Positions 32,877-42,564 of a DNA stretch of 64,000 nt are shown here, piece by piece. The translations under genes were made by a program, and so were the position numbers. The notes beneath the pieces are model-generated. The model ran no database searches. It was not told the DNA's origin and saw only the letters and a program-made list of their open reading frames with translations. The DNA lies in NCBI GenBank assembly GCA_038880555.1, contig JAVZRN010000002.1, positions 1 through 64,000 on the forward strand, given 5' to 3'. The stretch comes from Candidatus Bathyarchaeia archaeon. GTDB taxonomy: Archaea; Thermoproteota; Bathyarchaeia; Bathyarchaeales; Bathycorpusculaceae. Each line of letters opens with the position of its first letter. Position 1 is the stretch's first letter.

Positions 32877-34079
32877 TTAAGCCCAAAAAGTCTTTGAATA
32901 CTCGCTTAAAACACTCTCATACACTTTTCTTGTTTGTTGACTTATCTTTTCCCAGTTATAATTTTCAATAACCTTTCGGTATGCGTTTTCTCTTAACTTT
33001 TTCGCTAAATTTTCGTCGAGTAGGACGCGTGTTATTCCCCATGCCAGTGAGTCTGGGTTATTTGGGTAAACTTTAACGCCGGTCACCTCATGCTCAACGA
33101 TTTCTGACAAACCGCCAGTATCTGAAACCACGACTGGACTTTTGGCCGCCATAGCCTCAAGCGCCACAATTCCAAAAGGCTCAAATAGGGATGGAACAAC
33201 CGAAACATCCGCGCATTTTTGTAGATTCCGCAGCGTTCCGTTGTCTACAAAGCCTGTAAACATAACTTTGTGTGCCAACCCTATGTTTCTAATGTGTTCT
33301 GATAGCGATTGTTGCATGTACCCGTTTCCAACTATAACAAATTTTGCGTTGACTTTTTCCAAGACTTTTGGCACCGCATTTATGAGGACGTGTATACCCT
33401 TCTCGTAAACGAGGCGACCGACAAAAAGTACGATTTTCTCTTCTGGTAAGGCGAACCGCCGTCTAAACTGGTTTAAGTCTGCGTCGCTTTTTTCATATTC
33501 TTTTGTGTCCACGCCGTTTGGAATCATGATGAGCTTGTCTTCTGGGAGCCCGAAAACCCATTTCACATGGGAAATCATGTAGTTGCTGCAGCATATAACT
33601 CTCCAAGCCTCATAGGTAAGCCAAGCCTCTGTTTCATGAATCATCCTCTCGTAGTCAGAGTGGATTCCGTTCCGCCTTCCATATTCTGTAGAGTGAATCG
33701 TAGCCAGAAGGGGTCTCCTAAAAACATGTTTTAAGCCTATCCCAGCGTTTGCTACAAGCCAGTCGTGGGCGTGGAAAATGTTAACCCCGCCCAAATCCTT
33801 AACGAGGGAGGCTGCCTCCTTCTGCATGTTCATGTTCATCAAGTAAACCCAGCTTGCAAAATCCGGCGAAGGATTCTTGTAGGAGTCAACTCTGTAAACC
33901 TCAACCCCGTCCAATGTTTCATGCGAGGGAGCGCCGGGAAAATCGCATGTGACAATGTAGACTTTCACGCCGTTTTTTGCAAGACTTTTTGACAAGTAAT
34001 AGACGTGAGGCGAAATTCCGCCGATAATTCTTGGCGGGAACTCCCATGTAAGCATCATAACCCTTAACTCACCGGGCAT
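32877..34079 (-). CDS. Glycosyltransferase, GT4/GT5-type
   Basis: 400 residues of GT-B fold. N-terminal VMMLTWEFPPRIIGGISPHV (acceptor side), HAHDWLVANAG, GVDTKEY, VLFVGRLVYEKGIHVLI, and the sugar-nucleotide site PSLFEPFGIVALEAMAAKSP. It resembles archaeal glycogen/starch synthase-like transferases. Part of the alpha-glucan cluster; the half-size homologue ends three bases before its start. Confidence 0.88.
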   Translation of the reverse strand: MPGELRVMMLTWEFPPRIIGGISPHVYYLSKSLAKNGVKVYIVTCDFPGAPSHETLDGVEVYRVDSYKNPSPDFASWVYLMNMNMQKEAASLVKDLGGVNIFHAHDWLVANAGIGLKHVFRRPLLATIHSTEYGRRNGIHSDYERMIHETEAWLTYEAWRVICCSNYMISHVKWVFGLPEDKLIMIPNGVDTKEYEKSDADLNQFRRRFALPEEKIVLFVGRLVYEKGIHVLINAVPKVLEKVNAKFVIVGNGYMQQSLSEHIRNIGLAHKVMFTGFVDNGTLRNLQKCADVSVVPSLFEPFGIVALEAMAAKSPVVVSDTGGLSEIVEHEVTGVKVYPNNPDSLAWGITRVLLDENLAKKLRENAYRKVIENYNWEKISQQTRKVYESVLSEYSKTFWA

Positions 34080-34081
34080 TT

Positions 34082-34696
34082 TTACGAACCACCCTTAAGG
34101 CTTTTGTAGACTTCTAAAATTGTCCTAAGCCAACGTTCAGACTCAGGCTTGACAACTTTTATTTTTGTCTCTGGAACTTCGTAGATTCTGACGGCTTCGC
34201 TTGCCATCCATTCAGATTTTACAAGAACCTCGCCTGCCTCGTACATACCAAGCCACTCGATGCTCTTAATAGCCATATTAAACGGGGAATTAGCGCCATG
34301 GGAGCGGTGGTCCTCTAAACTCTCAATAGAATATACAAAGGGAATGTTGAACGCCTTTTTTAAAGTGACTGCTGCTGGGATGAAATGCCAGTCCTGCACA
34401 TCTATAACGTCTACGTGTCCATTTGCCCTATAGTATATGTTGGCGGCAGCACGTTCCACTTCTTGGTTTAGGGTTAAAACCCATGTGAGAACGCTTATGT
34501 GAGTTTTAACGGGGTTTGCCACTCTGTAAGTTTTGACCCCGTTTTCTTCAGATTCCCCAGTCATATAATCATGATAGGTGACCACGTATGTTTCGATTCT
34601 ATTTTTGGCGAGTCGCACAGCTAACTCTTTCACATAATCTGCAAGTTTTCCAACAACCCTTGGCGGGTACTCCCATGAAAGGATTACTACTCGCAT
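34082..34696 (-). CDS. Half-size glycosyltransferase (N-terminal GT-B domain only)
   Basis: 204 residues. MRVVILSWEYPPRVVG and VIDVQDWHFIPAAVTL match the N-terminal half of its neighbour and of the GT at 37488-38786, but the protein stops after the domain linker, so the nucleotide-sugar-binding half (E-x7-E) is absent. The first loop reads VVGKLADYV instead of GGL. The frame is intact with a normal start after a clear stop upstream, so this is a stable short gene rather than a frameshift. It may bind acceptor glucan or assist its neighbour; it cannot transfer sugar alone. Confidence 0.75.
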   Translation of the reverse strand: MRVVILSWEYPPRVVGKLADYVKELAVRLAKNRIETYVVTYHDYMTGESEENGVKTYRVANPVKTHISVLTWVLTLNQEVERAAANIYYRANGHVDVIDVQDWHFIPAAVTLKKAFNIPFVYSIESLEDHRSHGANSPFNMAIKSIEWLGMYEAGEVLVKSEWMASEAVRIYEVPETKIKVVKPESERWLRTILEVYKSLKGGS

Positions 34697-34709
34697 TTGC
34701 TACCGCCGG

Positions 34710-34970
34710 CTAAGTGAAAAGCGCACAGACCTTGATTATCCCCCTTCCAGTGAGATAGTACCATTTTTTCCCTTGGTCATCGGCGAAGCTTTCCACGTAA
34801 CCCTCACACCCATAGCCGTCAAGAATTCTTTCAACTTCCGCCACGTCTAACTGTAAGACTTGGGCAAGTTCCTCACTTTTTCTAGCCAAGTCTGGAGCTG
34901 TCGCACATAGATTGTGAAGTGTTTGCAGAATTTTTTCAGAGATTGGAAGCTCCTCCCTCAAATTTTTCAC
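34710..34970 (-). CDS. Winged-helix-like protein, 86 aa
   Basis: Pattern of helices (SEKILQTLHNLCATAP, KSEELAQVLQLDVAEVERIL) and a wing (GKKWYYLTGRGIIKV) fits a winged-helix DNA-binding protein. It lies between the GH57 gene and the glycosyltransferases in the same direction, 13 bases before the half-size GT, so it could regulate this cluster. No effector domain. Confidence 0.6.
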   Translation of the reverse strand: MKNLREELPISEKILQTLHNLCATAPDLARKSEELAQVLQLDVAEVERILDGYGCEGYVESFADDQGKKWYYLTGRGIIKVCALFT

Positions 34971-35020
34971 CTTTAAGCCTAAAACATGCCTGCGCGTTTT
35001 CTATTAAGGCTTGTGTATGC

Positions 35021-36568
35021 TTAAAAGTATTCCGTCAAAGCCTTTATCTGCCGTGACAACTCGTTAAACCTCTCCTTTGCAGCTGTAGCTAAGGCTTTTC
35101 GCAAGGCTTGCCCTTTAAGTTTTGAAAGTTTAATATCCTTAAGTTTTTCAGCCAAAACCTTGTCGTGAAGCGAATGCCTAGCCCACCTTTCAAAGTCGCC
35201 GCGGCTGTTATGGAATTCTAAGGACTTTATTTCCACCTTCTGCAAGGCTTTTATTAGTCCTCTAAGGCTCCAAGCTATCACACCAGTATAATTTTCCTCA
35301 CCAACGCCTTTATAGAAGAGGAATGGCTCGTTGGCTGTTATTGTCGCCAGACGGAGGCGGTTCTCAAAGTCGAGGATTGCTGCTTGAGCCGTTACATAAG
35401 CGTCTGCTGGAGTGCTGAAGGGGCTAAAGTAGGAGTGAACCTCACCTGGGGCTCCGCCAGCTGTGAACATGTAGTATAGGTGGTCGCTTGTTTGGAAGTA
35501 ACGCCATATCCTTAGAAAATCTTTGTCCTCCGACTCCTTGACTATGGGTTCAAGTCTTCTGACAGATGTGTAGTAGGCCCATTGGAAGGTGTTTCCCAAC
35601 CAGCAGCTTGCATCCCTTTCCAAATCAGCCCATGAAACCGTTCCTCCAAGCTCTGGCACATCTATTTCTCCAACAGTCTCATATTTTTCAACGACCTCTG
35701 AGGGTGTCGCCATGCGGAGATGCCCCCACTTCAAAATCTCCCTTGGCAGATGCCTCAAAAACTCATGAATGCCCGTTTCTGGCCAGTGGTGTTCGCCGAA
35801 GGTTTCATAGTCTGGGAATATGTTTATGCAGTTTCCGGGTGTGGCTGCCAGCCAGCTTGCGTATTTGTCGGCTGTTAGGGGCCACTCGCTCCACCATCTT
35901 GCGGAGAACCTAAAGCCTATATCGTCTGTTAGCTTGTAGTTTCTGAGGAGCACCTTGATTTTTCTGCATCCCTTTGGCTTGTAAAGGTAGTTGGGCGACT
36001 TGTCATGGAGTATTTTTTCTGTGCCTTCTGTAAATATTCCGGAAAATCCCAGCTCTTCGGCTGTTTTTGCTATGGCGTTGTTATAAATTAGTTCCGTGTT
36101 CTCGAAGACTCGCGGTGTGCAGCCCAATAAATCTCTTACTGCTTGTCTGTGCATTTTTATCTGCTCAATAAATTCTTCTTTTTCCGGGTAGAGACTTGCC
36201 AGCGAATGGTAGTATGTTTGGTTCAGAAATTCCACGCAACCCGTTTCTGCAAGTTGTTTAAAGGATTCCAGAAGGTCTTTGTTAAACATTTCACACTGTT
36301 CAAGAAAAGTTCCAGAGATACTAAATGAAACTTTTACCTGTTTTTTCTGCCGCTTATGCTCGTCTATTAGGTCTAATAGTATCTGGTTTGATGGGAAATA
36401 GCATTTTTTGCATGCTCGTTCAAAGATTTCTCTGTCAAGTTCATGGTTGAAATAGTAGTTGAAAAGTTCCACTTTTTCCAAGCGTTTGAAGAGTTTGTTC
36501 TCCCAGAAATAGTTCTTTCTTAATCTGTGGGGCTGGTGTACTTCGAAGACGAAAACTATGTCCGTCAA
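35021..36568 (-). CDS. GH57-family alpha-amylase / glucan-active enzyme
   Basis: 515 residues. Family 57 signatures: VFEVHQPHRLRKNYFW at the N-terminus, FENTELIYNN (about residues 155-163, catalytic Glu), and FPDYETFGEHHW (about 251-262, catalytic Asp), then a helical C-terminal domain. It resembles the intracellular amylase type found next to glycogen synthase genes in methanogens, and would cleave or rearrange alpha-1,4-glucan. No signal peptide, so cytoplasmic. Confidence 0.9.
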   Translation of the reverse strand: MTDIVFVFEVHQPHRLRKNYFWENKLFKRLEKVELFNYYFNHELDREIFERACKKCYFPSNQILLDLIDEHKRQKKQVKVSFSISGTFLEQCEMFNKDLLESFKQLAETGCVEFLNQTYYHSLASLYPEKEEFIEQIKMHRQAVRDLLGCTPRVFENTELIYNNAIAKTAEELGFSGIFTEGTEKILHDKSPNYLYKPKGCRKIKVLLRNYKLTDDIGFRFSARWWSEWPLTADKYASWLAATPGNCINIFPDYETFGEHHWPETGIHEFLRHLPREILKWGHLRMATPSEVVEKYETVGEIDVPELGGTVSWADLERDASCWLGNTFQWAYYTSVRRLEPIVKESEDKDFLRIWRYFQTSDHLYYMFTAGGAPGEVHSYFSPFSTPADAYVTAQAAILDFENRLRLATITANEPFLFYKGVGEENYTGVIAWSLRGLIKALQKVEIKSLEFHNSRGDFERWARHSLHDKVLAEKLKDIKLSKLKGQALRKALATAAKERFNELSRQIKALTEYF

Positions 36569-36710
36569 CCTTTTAGCCTCTTTTCCTGTTTGTTACTGTT
36601 CTCTCATGTTTTATTTCTGGTTTGCTAAGTTTAGATTGGATTCGGATTTTGAATTCATAACTTATTTATCCAGTTTAAGGTTTCATTTTCTAAAACAAAG
36701 GTGAAATAGT

Positions 36711-37427
36711 GTGTCGATTGAAAAAATTAGCATTGAGAGTCGCCAAGAATTGGAGCAGATGATAATCAACGGAATAAACCTTGTTGAGAAGGGTTTAACT
36801 GTTATTTGCAGCAATGTCCCAATAAACGACAAAACCACTTTGGATATTTTATGTCATGACAGCAATGGGCAACTTGTTATTCTTCAGTTAAACGTTGAGG
36901 AAGACGATGCCATGCTCCTTCAAGGGCTTCAAAGCTTTGACTACGTTGACAAGTTCAAATCCTTCCTAAAAGCTACATATAACAAGCACAAAATTGACGA
37001 TAAGGAAAAGCCTAGGCTTATACTAATTGCGCCGAGTTTTTCAGACGCTGTTAGACGGGCTGTTGAAAGCATGAAGGGTATACGCATAGACCTATACGAG
37101 TGGGAGTACCTAAAACTCGGAGATCATAAAGGTCTCCGCCTCCAACCCATTTTTACATGGAAATCAGCCGATAAGCCCAAAGAGGAAAAGCCTCCAGAGA
37201 AAAAGCGTGAACCAAAACCAGTTAAGAAGAAGGAACCAGAAGAAGAGATTACGCCGCAACCACCAATGCCAGAAAAGCCGAAAGAAGAGCCAAAACCTGA
37301 ACCCAAACCTATACCTCCTCCAAAACCCGAGCCTGTAAAGGAGATGCCACCACCGCCTCCGCCTCCAAAGTTGCCAGAAAAGCCTAAAGAGGAAGAACCG
37401 CCTAAAAGGAAACTGAAGCTCTTTTAA
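36711..37427 (+). CDS. Degenerate PD-(D/E)XK nuclease-fold protein with Pro/Lys/Glu-rich tail
   Basis: 238 residues. Residues 1-150 look like the C-terminal nuclease domain of NucS/DUF91 (ELEQMIINGINLVEKGL, TTLDILCHDSNGQLVILQLN), with the first acidic residue (LDIL) kept but the E-x-K pair replaced by QLN, so cleavage is unlikely. Residues 155-238 are a low-complexity tail of PKPEPK and PPPPPP blocks ending KRKLKLF. GTG start follows GGTG. It lies between the GH57 and glycosyltransferase genes, divergent from GH57. A DNA-binding or scaffold role is inference. Confidence 0.65.
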   Translation: MSIEKISIESRQELEQMIINGINLVEKGLTVICSNVPINDKTTLDILCHDSNGQLVILQLNVEEDDAMLLQGLQSFDYVDKFKSFLKATYNKHKIDDKEKPRLILIAPSFSDAVRRAVESMKGIRIDLYEWEYLKLGDHKGLRLQPIFTWKSADKPKEEKPPEKKREPKPVKKKEPEEEITPQPPMPEKPKEEPKPEPKPIPPPKPEPVKEMPPPPPPPKLPEKPKEEEPPKRKLKLF

Positions 37428-37487
37428 AAGCACCACTATTCTTTGCAGTTTAGAAGCTGTAGGTTAAATGCTGTTGGATGGTTTTAG

Positions 37488-38786
37488 TTGAGGATAGGCT
37501 TTTTTGTCTGGGAGTATCCGCCAGCCCTTGTGGGTGGTTTAGGCACATATGCAGAGTATATTACCCGCGAATTTGTAGCCATGGGCAACGACGTAACAGT
37601 TTTTACACTTAATCCTGGAAATCTTAAAACTAGGGAGATTGTAAAGGGCGTTGAGGTTCATAGACCGCTGATTGCTGACGCTAGCAACGTTTTTCCTATG
37701 TTTGTTACTGATGACTTGAAAAAGTGGGGTACAAACATACGCCTTTTCAACGACATTTTCATCTACAACGTTTTAAGCGCAACCAAGTTCATTAATAGCA
37801 TGTTAAAGAAGGAAGGCTGTATTTACGATGTTGTTTGTGTCCATGACTGGTTGAGCAGCATAGCTGGAATTATAATAAAAAATGAGACGAAAGTTCCCGT
37901 TGTCTTCCACGTCCACAGCACTGAGTGGGGAAGAAGCGGTGGGCAAGGCTCAGAGGTCGTCTCCTATCTTGAATGGGCTATGGCGCAGAAGGCTGACAGA
38001 ATAATAACCGTTAGCCACGCCATGCAAGAGGATTTGGCCCGTCACGGTTGGCCTAAAGCCAAAATTAGTGTCGTCTGGAACGGTGTTGACCCTGAACGTT
38101 ATAATCCCAAAAAGTGTAAGCCGGAAGAGGTTGAGGCGATACGTAGCCGATATGGTGTTAAGCCCGATGAAAAGATGATTCTGTTTTTGGGGAGGCTGAC
38201 TTGGGTTAAGGGTGTGATAAACCTTGTTCAAGCAATGCCTATGATTTTGGCAGAATACCCAAACACTAAGCTTGTTATTTTGGGCAAGGGAGAACAGCAA
38301 AACGACATAATTGAGGCTGCCGTTAGGCTTGGTATAAGCGACAAGCTTATTTGCAGATTTGACTTCGTCCCGGAAAAAGAGCGCATACTGCACTATGCAG
38401 CAGCAGATGTCTGCGTTTTCCCATCCACTTATGAACCCTTCGGCATTGTAAGCCTAGAGGCAATGGCTATGGAAAAACCGATAGTTGTTGGCGCCCAAGG
38501 CGTTGTCGGCTTCAGAGAACAAGTTGTGCCCTTTGGACCAGATCAGAATGGCATACACGTTAACGGTGGAAACCCAGCTGACATTGCATGGGGTATAAAA
38601 GAGGTTTTATGCGACCCTGAAAGAGCCAAGAGGTGGGGGGAAAACGGCAGAAAACGGGTGTTGCAATATTTTACATGGAGGAAGGCTGCTGAACAAACCT
38701 TGCAGATTTATGAAATGCTCCAACATAAGCCAGAACACGAAGAAGCAAGAGTTGTCGACTTGCTGGAGAAGCTAACTCAAAAATAA
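37488..38786 (+). CDS. Glycogen synthase-like glycosyltransferase (GT4/GT5)
   Basis: 432 residues of GT-B fold. FFVWEYPPALVGGLGTYAEY (acceptor loop with GGLG), VCVHDWLSSIAG, HVHSTEWGRSGG, VWNGVDPERYNP, LFLGRLTWVKGVINLVQAMP and PSTYEPFGIVSLEAMAMEKP (E-x7-E) are all present. Expected to extend alpha-1,4-glucan from a nucleotide sugar. TTG start at 37488. Complete, in contrast to the half-size copy at 34082. Confidence 0.88.
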   Translation: MRIGFFVWEYPPALVGGLGTYAEYITREFVAMGNDVTVFTLNPGNLKTREIVKGVEVHRPLIADASNVFPMFVTDDLKKWGTNIRLFNDIFIYNVLSATKFINSMLKKEGCIYDVVCVHDWLSSIAGIIIKNETKVPVVFHVHSTEWGRSGGQGSEVVSYLEWAMAQKADRIITVSHAMQEDLARHGWPKAKISVVWNGVDPERYNPKKCKPEEVEAIRSRYGVKPDEKMILFLGRLTWVKGVINLVQAMPMILAEYPNTKLVILGKGEQQNDIIEAAVRLGISDKLICRFDFVPEKERILHYAAADVCVFPSTYEPFGIVSLEAMAMEKPIVVGAQGVVGFREQVVPFGPDQNGIHVNGGNPADIAWGIKEVLCDPERAKRWGENGRKRVLQYFTWRKAAEQTLQIYEMLQHKPEHEEARVVDLLEKLTQK

Positions 38787-38807
38787 AATGGAAGGTTAGG
38801 GCCAAAG

Positions 38808-40037
38808 CTAAGGCTTGCGAGCAGCAGCTTTTTCTAGAGCTACTACTCCTGGGAGCTTCTTGCCCATTAGAAACTCTATTAGGGCTCCGCCGGCAGTGCT
38901 TACATAGGATATTTTGTTGGATAGGCCCAACTCTTGTAGGGCTGCTATCGTGTGGCCTCCACCAGCTAGGGAGAAGGCCTTCGAGTTTGCGATTTCCTCG
39001 AAGATTTTTCTTGTTCCGTAGATGAATTCGCTGTTTTCGAAAACTCCCATCGGTCCGCTTACCACTATTGATTTGGCGTTACGTATTATCTTTGCATAGT
39101 TTTCAACGGTTTTTGCTCCGATATCGAATATCGGATAGTCCGTAGGGAGTTTTTCTACTGGAATTTCCTTTCGTTTTTTCTCCGCTTCTACTGCCACGTC
39201 TGCTGGAACTTTAATTTTTTCAGGGTATTTTTGCATTAGCTCTTTTATTCCTGGGACAAGTCCCATTAGTTTTTTCTCTTCTAGGAATTTCATGTTGGGC
39301 TTGCCTAGGTCGTATCCTTTTGCCACTAGAAAGACGTGTCCTACAACGCCGCCCGTTAGCACGTAGTTTGCTATTTTGTTGTCTAATACGTATTTTGAGA
39401 TTTCAAGGGAGTCGTCTGCCTTAGCACCGCCAAGCACGTATACGCATGGTTTTTCTGGGTTTTCCAGCACTCTGCTTAGGGATTTTAGTTCCCTCTCCAT
39501 TATTCTTCCGGCGACGCTTGGCAGAACAGCTGTAAAACCAACCATTGAGACGTGGGCTCTGTGGGCTGCTGCAAAGGCGTCATTAACAAATATGTTTGCC
39601 AATGGTGCCAGCGTCTTGACAAGTTCTGTTTTGGCGTGGTCTTCTGGTGTGCCCTCCTTTGTTTCTCCGGCAAAGTTTCTAACATTGTCTAGGACTAGGA
39701 TTTCGCCACTTTTCAGCTCTTTAATTGCTTTTTGGGCTTTTTCTCCGAAGACGTCGTCCACAAACTTTACTGGTTTTCCTAGGACTTTGCCTAGAATTTC
39801 AGCGTGCTCTTTCAGCGGTATGAAGTCTGGGTCGCCTTTTCTCCCTTGGTGGGCTAGTACCACGACCTTTGCGCCTTTTTGGGCTAACTCCTTTATTGTG
39901 GTTTCGCCGTGCGCTCTAATCCTTGTGTCGTCAAGAACCTTCTTTGTTTCCGGATCTACCGGGGAGTTGAAATCGACTCTTACGAGAACAACTTTGTTTT
40001 TCACGTCAACGTCGTCTAGGGTTAAATATTTAGCCAT
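38808..40037 (-). CDS. pgk: 3-phosphoglycerate kinase
   Basis: 409 residues. VVLVRVDFNSPVDPETKKVL, VLAHQGRKGDPDF, NDAFAAAHRAH, VLGGAKADDS and SLAGGGHTIAALQELG are the substrate and ATP signatures of PGK, in archaeal form. It makes ATP and 3-phosphoglycerate from 1,3-bisphosphoglycerate made by GAPDH. AATATAAAACT on the minus strand at about 40090-40102 gives it a promoter of its own after the gap gene. Confidence 0.95.
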   Translation of the reverse strand: MAKYLTLDDVDVKNKVVLVRVDFNSPVDPETKKVLDDTRIRAHGETTIKELAQKGAKVVVLAHQGRKGDPDFIPLKEHAEILGKVLGKPVKFVDDVFGEKAQKAIKELKSGEILVLDNVRNFAGETKEGTPEDHAKTELVKTLAPLANIFVNDAFAAAHRAHVSMVGFTAVLPSVAGRIMERELKSLSRVLENPEKPCVYVLGGAKADDSLEISKYVLDNKIANYVLTGGVVGHVFLVAKGYDLGKPNMKFLEEKKLMGLVPGIKELMQKYPEKIKVPADVAVEAEKKRKEIPVEKLPTDYPIFDIGAKTVENYAKIIRNAKSIVVSGPMGVFENSEFIYGTRKIFEEIANSKAFSLAGGGHTIAALQELGLSNKISYVSTAGGALIEFLMGKKLPGVVALEKAAARKP

Positions 40038-40063
40038 ATATGTCCCCCTTCGTTTTGGAACAG

Positions 40064-40077
40064 AAAAATAGAGGGGG
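40064..40077 (-). terminator. CCCCCTCTATTTTT terminator-like motif after gap
   Basis: Minus-strand CCCCCTCTATTTTT lies about 32 bases after the GAPDH stop. A near-identical motif follows the oxidoreductase at 41188-41200. T-rich ends are the usual archaeal termination signal. Confidence 0.4.
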
Positions 40078-40108
40078 CTATTCGCTTTTAAGTTTTATAT
40101 TGGCTTTG

Positions 40109-41122
<1,014 letters not shown>

Positions 41123-41187
41123 TTAAATCACCATTCGCGCAAATTTCGGATATTATTGGAATTGGTTCTCTTAATTAATTTTCCGAC

Positions 41188-41200
41188 AAAAATAGAGGGG
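41188..41200 (-). terminator. CCCCTCTATTTTT terminator-like motif after the oxidoreductase
   Basis: Minus-strand CCCCTCTATTTTT starts 15 bases after the stop at 41215. Same motif as at 40064-40077; the shared CCCC tract before the T run is notable. Confidence 0.4.
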
Positions 41201-41214
41201 AAAATATGGGGGTT

Positions 41215-42561
41215 TTAGCGGAGTTTCATCAGAACCATTTCAGCTGCCAAAACAAGGGGCTCCCATGTCTCGCAGAGGGGCGGCGCATAAGCCGTATCTG
41301 CCTTTGCTAACTCTCGTACAGTCATCTGTTTTTGTATGGCGAATGAAACAGCGTTTATGCGCTGGGTTACCTCTTCTCCGCCTATGATTTGTGCTCCAAT
41401 AATGCGTTGTGACTCCTTTTCGACAACAAGCTTAACCTTTATTGGTAAGGCGCCCGGATAATAGTCTGCTTTTGTCTTAGAAGAGATTGTTCCAGTAACG
41501 GTTTCTATTCTTGCTCTTTGGGCTGCAGCCTCTGTTAAGCCTGTCACGCCCACTTGTGTGTCATAAAGCTGGGTTACAGCCGAGCCCAAAACACCAGTAA
41601 ATAGTGCATAGCCGCCGGCAGCGTTTATCCCCGCCACTTTTCCTTGTCTTACAGCCACTGTTCCAAGCTGTTGCAGTGCCGGCTTCTGCGTGACAATATG
41701 GGTGGATTCTGCACAGTCACCCACAGCATAAACGTCCTTAACGTTTGTCTCCATTCTGGCGTTTGTTTTGATGGCTCTTGTTTCGCCTAAGGCTATTCCA
41801 GCGTCCACGGCAAGCTGGGTGTTTGCCCTGACACCAAAAGCGCTTACGAAGAGGTCTGCGCTTATTTGTTCTCCTCCAGCCACTATGCCCGTCACCTTAT
41901 CCGTTCCGAGGAACTCTTCAACTGGTTTGTTGGTTAGAATTCGTATGCCCTTTTGCTCTAGCATTTCCTGAACCATTTTCGCTATGTCTGCGTCAAGCAT
42001 GGCTGGCAAAACTTGAGGAAGCATTTCCACAACAGTCACTTTTAAGCCTCGTTCTTGCAAGGCTACAGCAGTTTCTAAACCTATGAGTCCAGCGCCCATT
42101 ACGACGGCTGTTTTTGCGCCTTCGCGGACCGCCTGGTCTATTCTCTGCCCATCCTCTATTGTTCTTAAGGGTATTATTCCTTGCTTTTCTCTTCCTTTTA
42201 TTGGTGGTGTGAAGGCACTTGCCCCCGCGGCTATTATTAGGCTGTCGTAGGGGATTTCCTCAGTATTCCCAGCTTTGTCCACCGTTAAAACAGTCTTTTT
42301 GCCAGTGTCTATCTTTGTCACTTTAGTTTCTGTTTTTAGGGTTAGTTTCATCATTTGGAAGTAGCTTGGCGGGAAAACTATGAGGTTGCTGAAGCTTGGT
42401 ATGTGTCCGCCTATGACGAAGGGCAGGCCGCAGCGGGAGTAACCAGCATATTTCTCGTCGGTTATTAGGGTGATTTCGGCTGTGCGGTCTGTTTTTCTGG
42501 CGGCTGAGGCTGCATCTACACCGGCGGCGTGCGCCCCAATTATGACTATGCGTCTTGGCAA
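41215..42561 (-). CDS. CoA-disulfide reductase / NADH oxidase-like flavoprotein
   Basis: 448 residues. FAD fold VIIGAHAAGVDAASAARK, single redox cysteine in YSRCGLPFVIGG (about residue 44, as in CoA-disulfide reductase and NADH oxidases), NAD fold AVVMGAGLIGLETAVALQE, and the FAD motif DVYAVGDCAES. Not a two-cysteine lipoamide dehydrogenase. Could reduce CoA disulfide, sulfur or oxygen with NAD(P)H. Starts four bases after the gcvH stop, so it is cotranscribed with gcvH. Confidence 0.85.
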   Translation of the reverse strand: MPRRIVIIGAHAAGVDAASAARKTDRTAEITLITDEKYAGYSRCGLPFVIGGHIPSFSNLIVFPPSYFQMMKLTLKTETKVTKIDTGKKTVLTVDKAGNTEEIPYDSLIIAAGASAFTPPIKGREKQGIIPLRTIEDGQRIDQAVREGAKTAVVMGAGLIGLETAVALQERGLKVTVVEMLPQVLPAMLDADIAKMVQEMLEQKGIRILTNKPVEEFLGTDKVTGIVAGGEQISADLFVSAFGVRANTQLAVDAGIALGETRAIKTNARMETNVKDVYAVGDCAESTHIVTQKPALQQLGTVAVRQGKVAGINAAGGYALFTGVLGSAVTQLYDTQVGVTGLTEAAAQRARIETVTGTISSKTKADYYPGALPIKVKLVVEKESQRIIGAQIIGGEEVTQRINAVSFAIQKQMTVRELAKADTAYAPPLCETWEPLVLAAEMVLMKLR

Positions 42562-42564
42562 GGG

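Noticed and set aside
34082..34696. Half glycosyltransferase as a frameshifted piece of the next gene
   Set aside because: The neighbour has its own full N-terminal half, so the two are separate genes.
39376..40071. Plus-strand open frame of 231 codons
   Set aside because: Antisense shadow of pgk, low-complexity Ser/Thr-rich translation.
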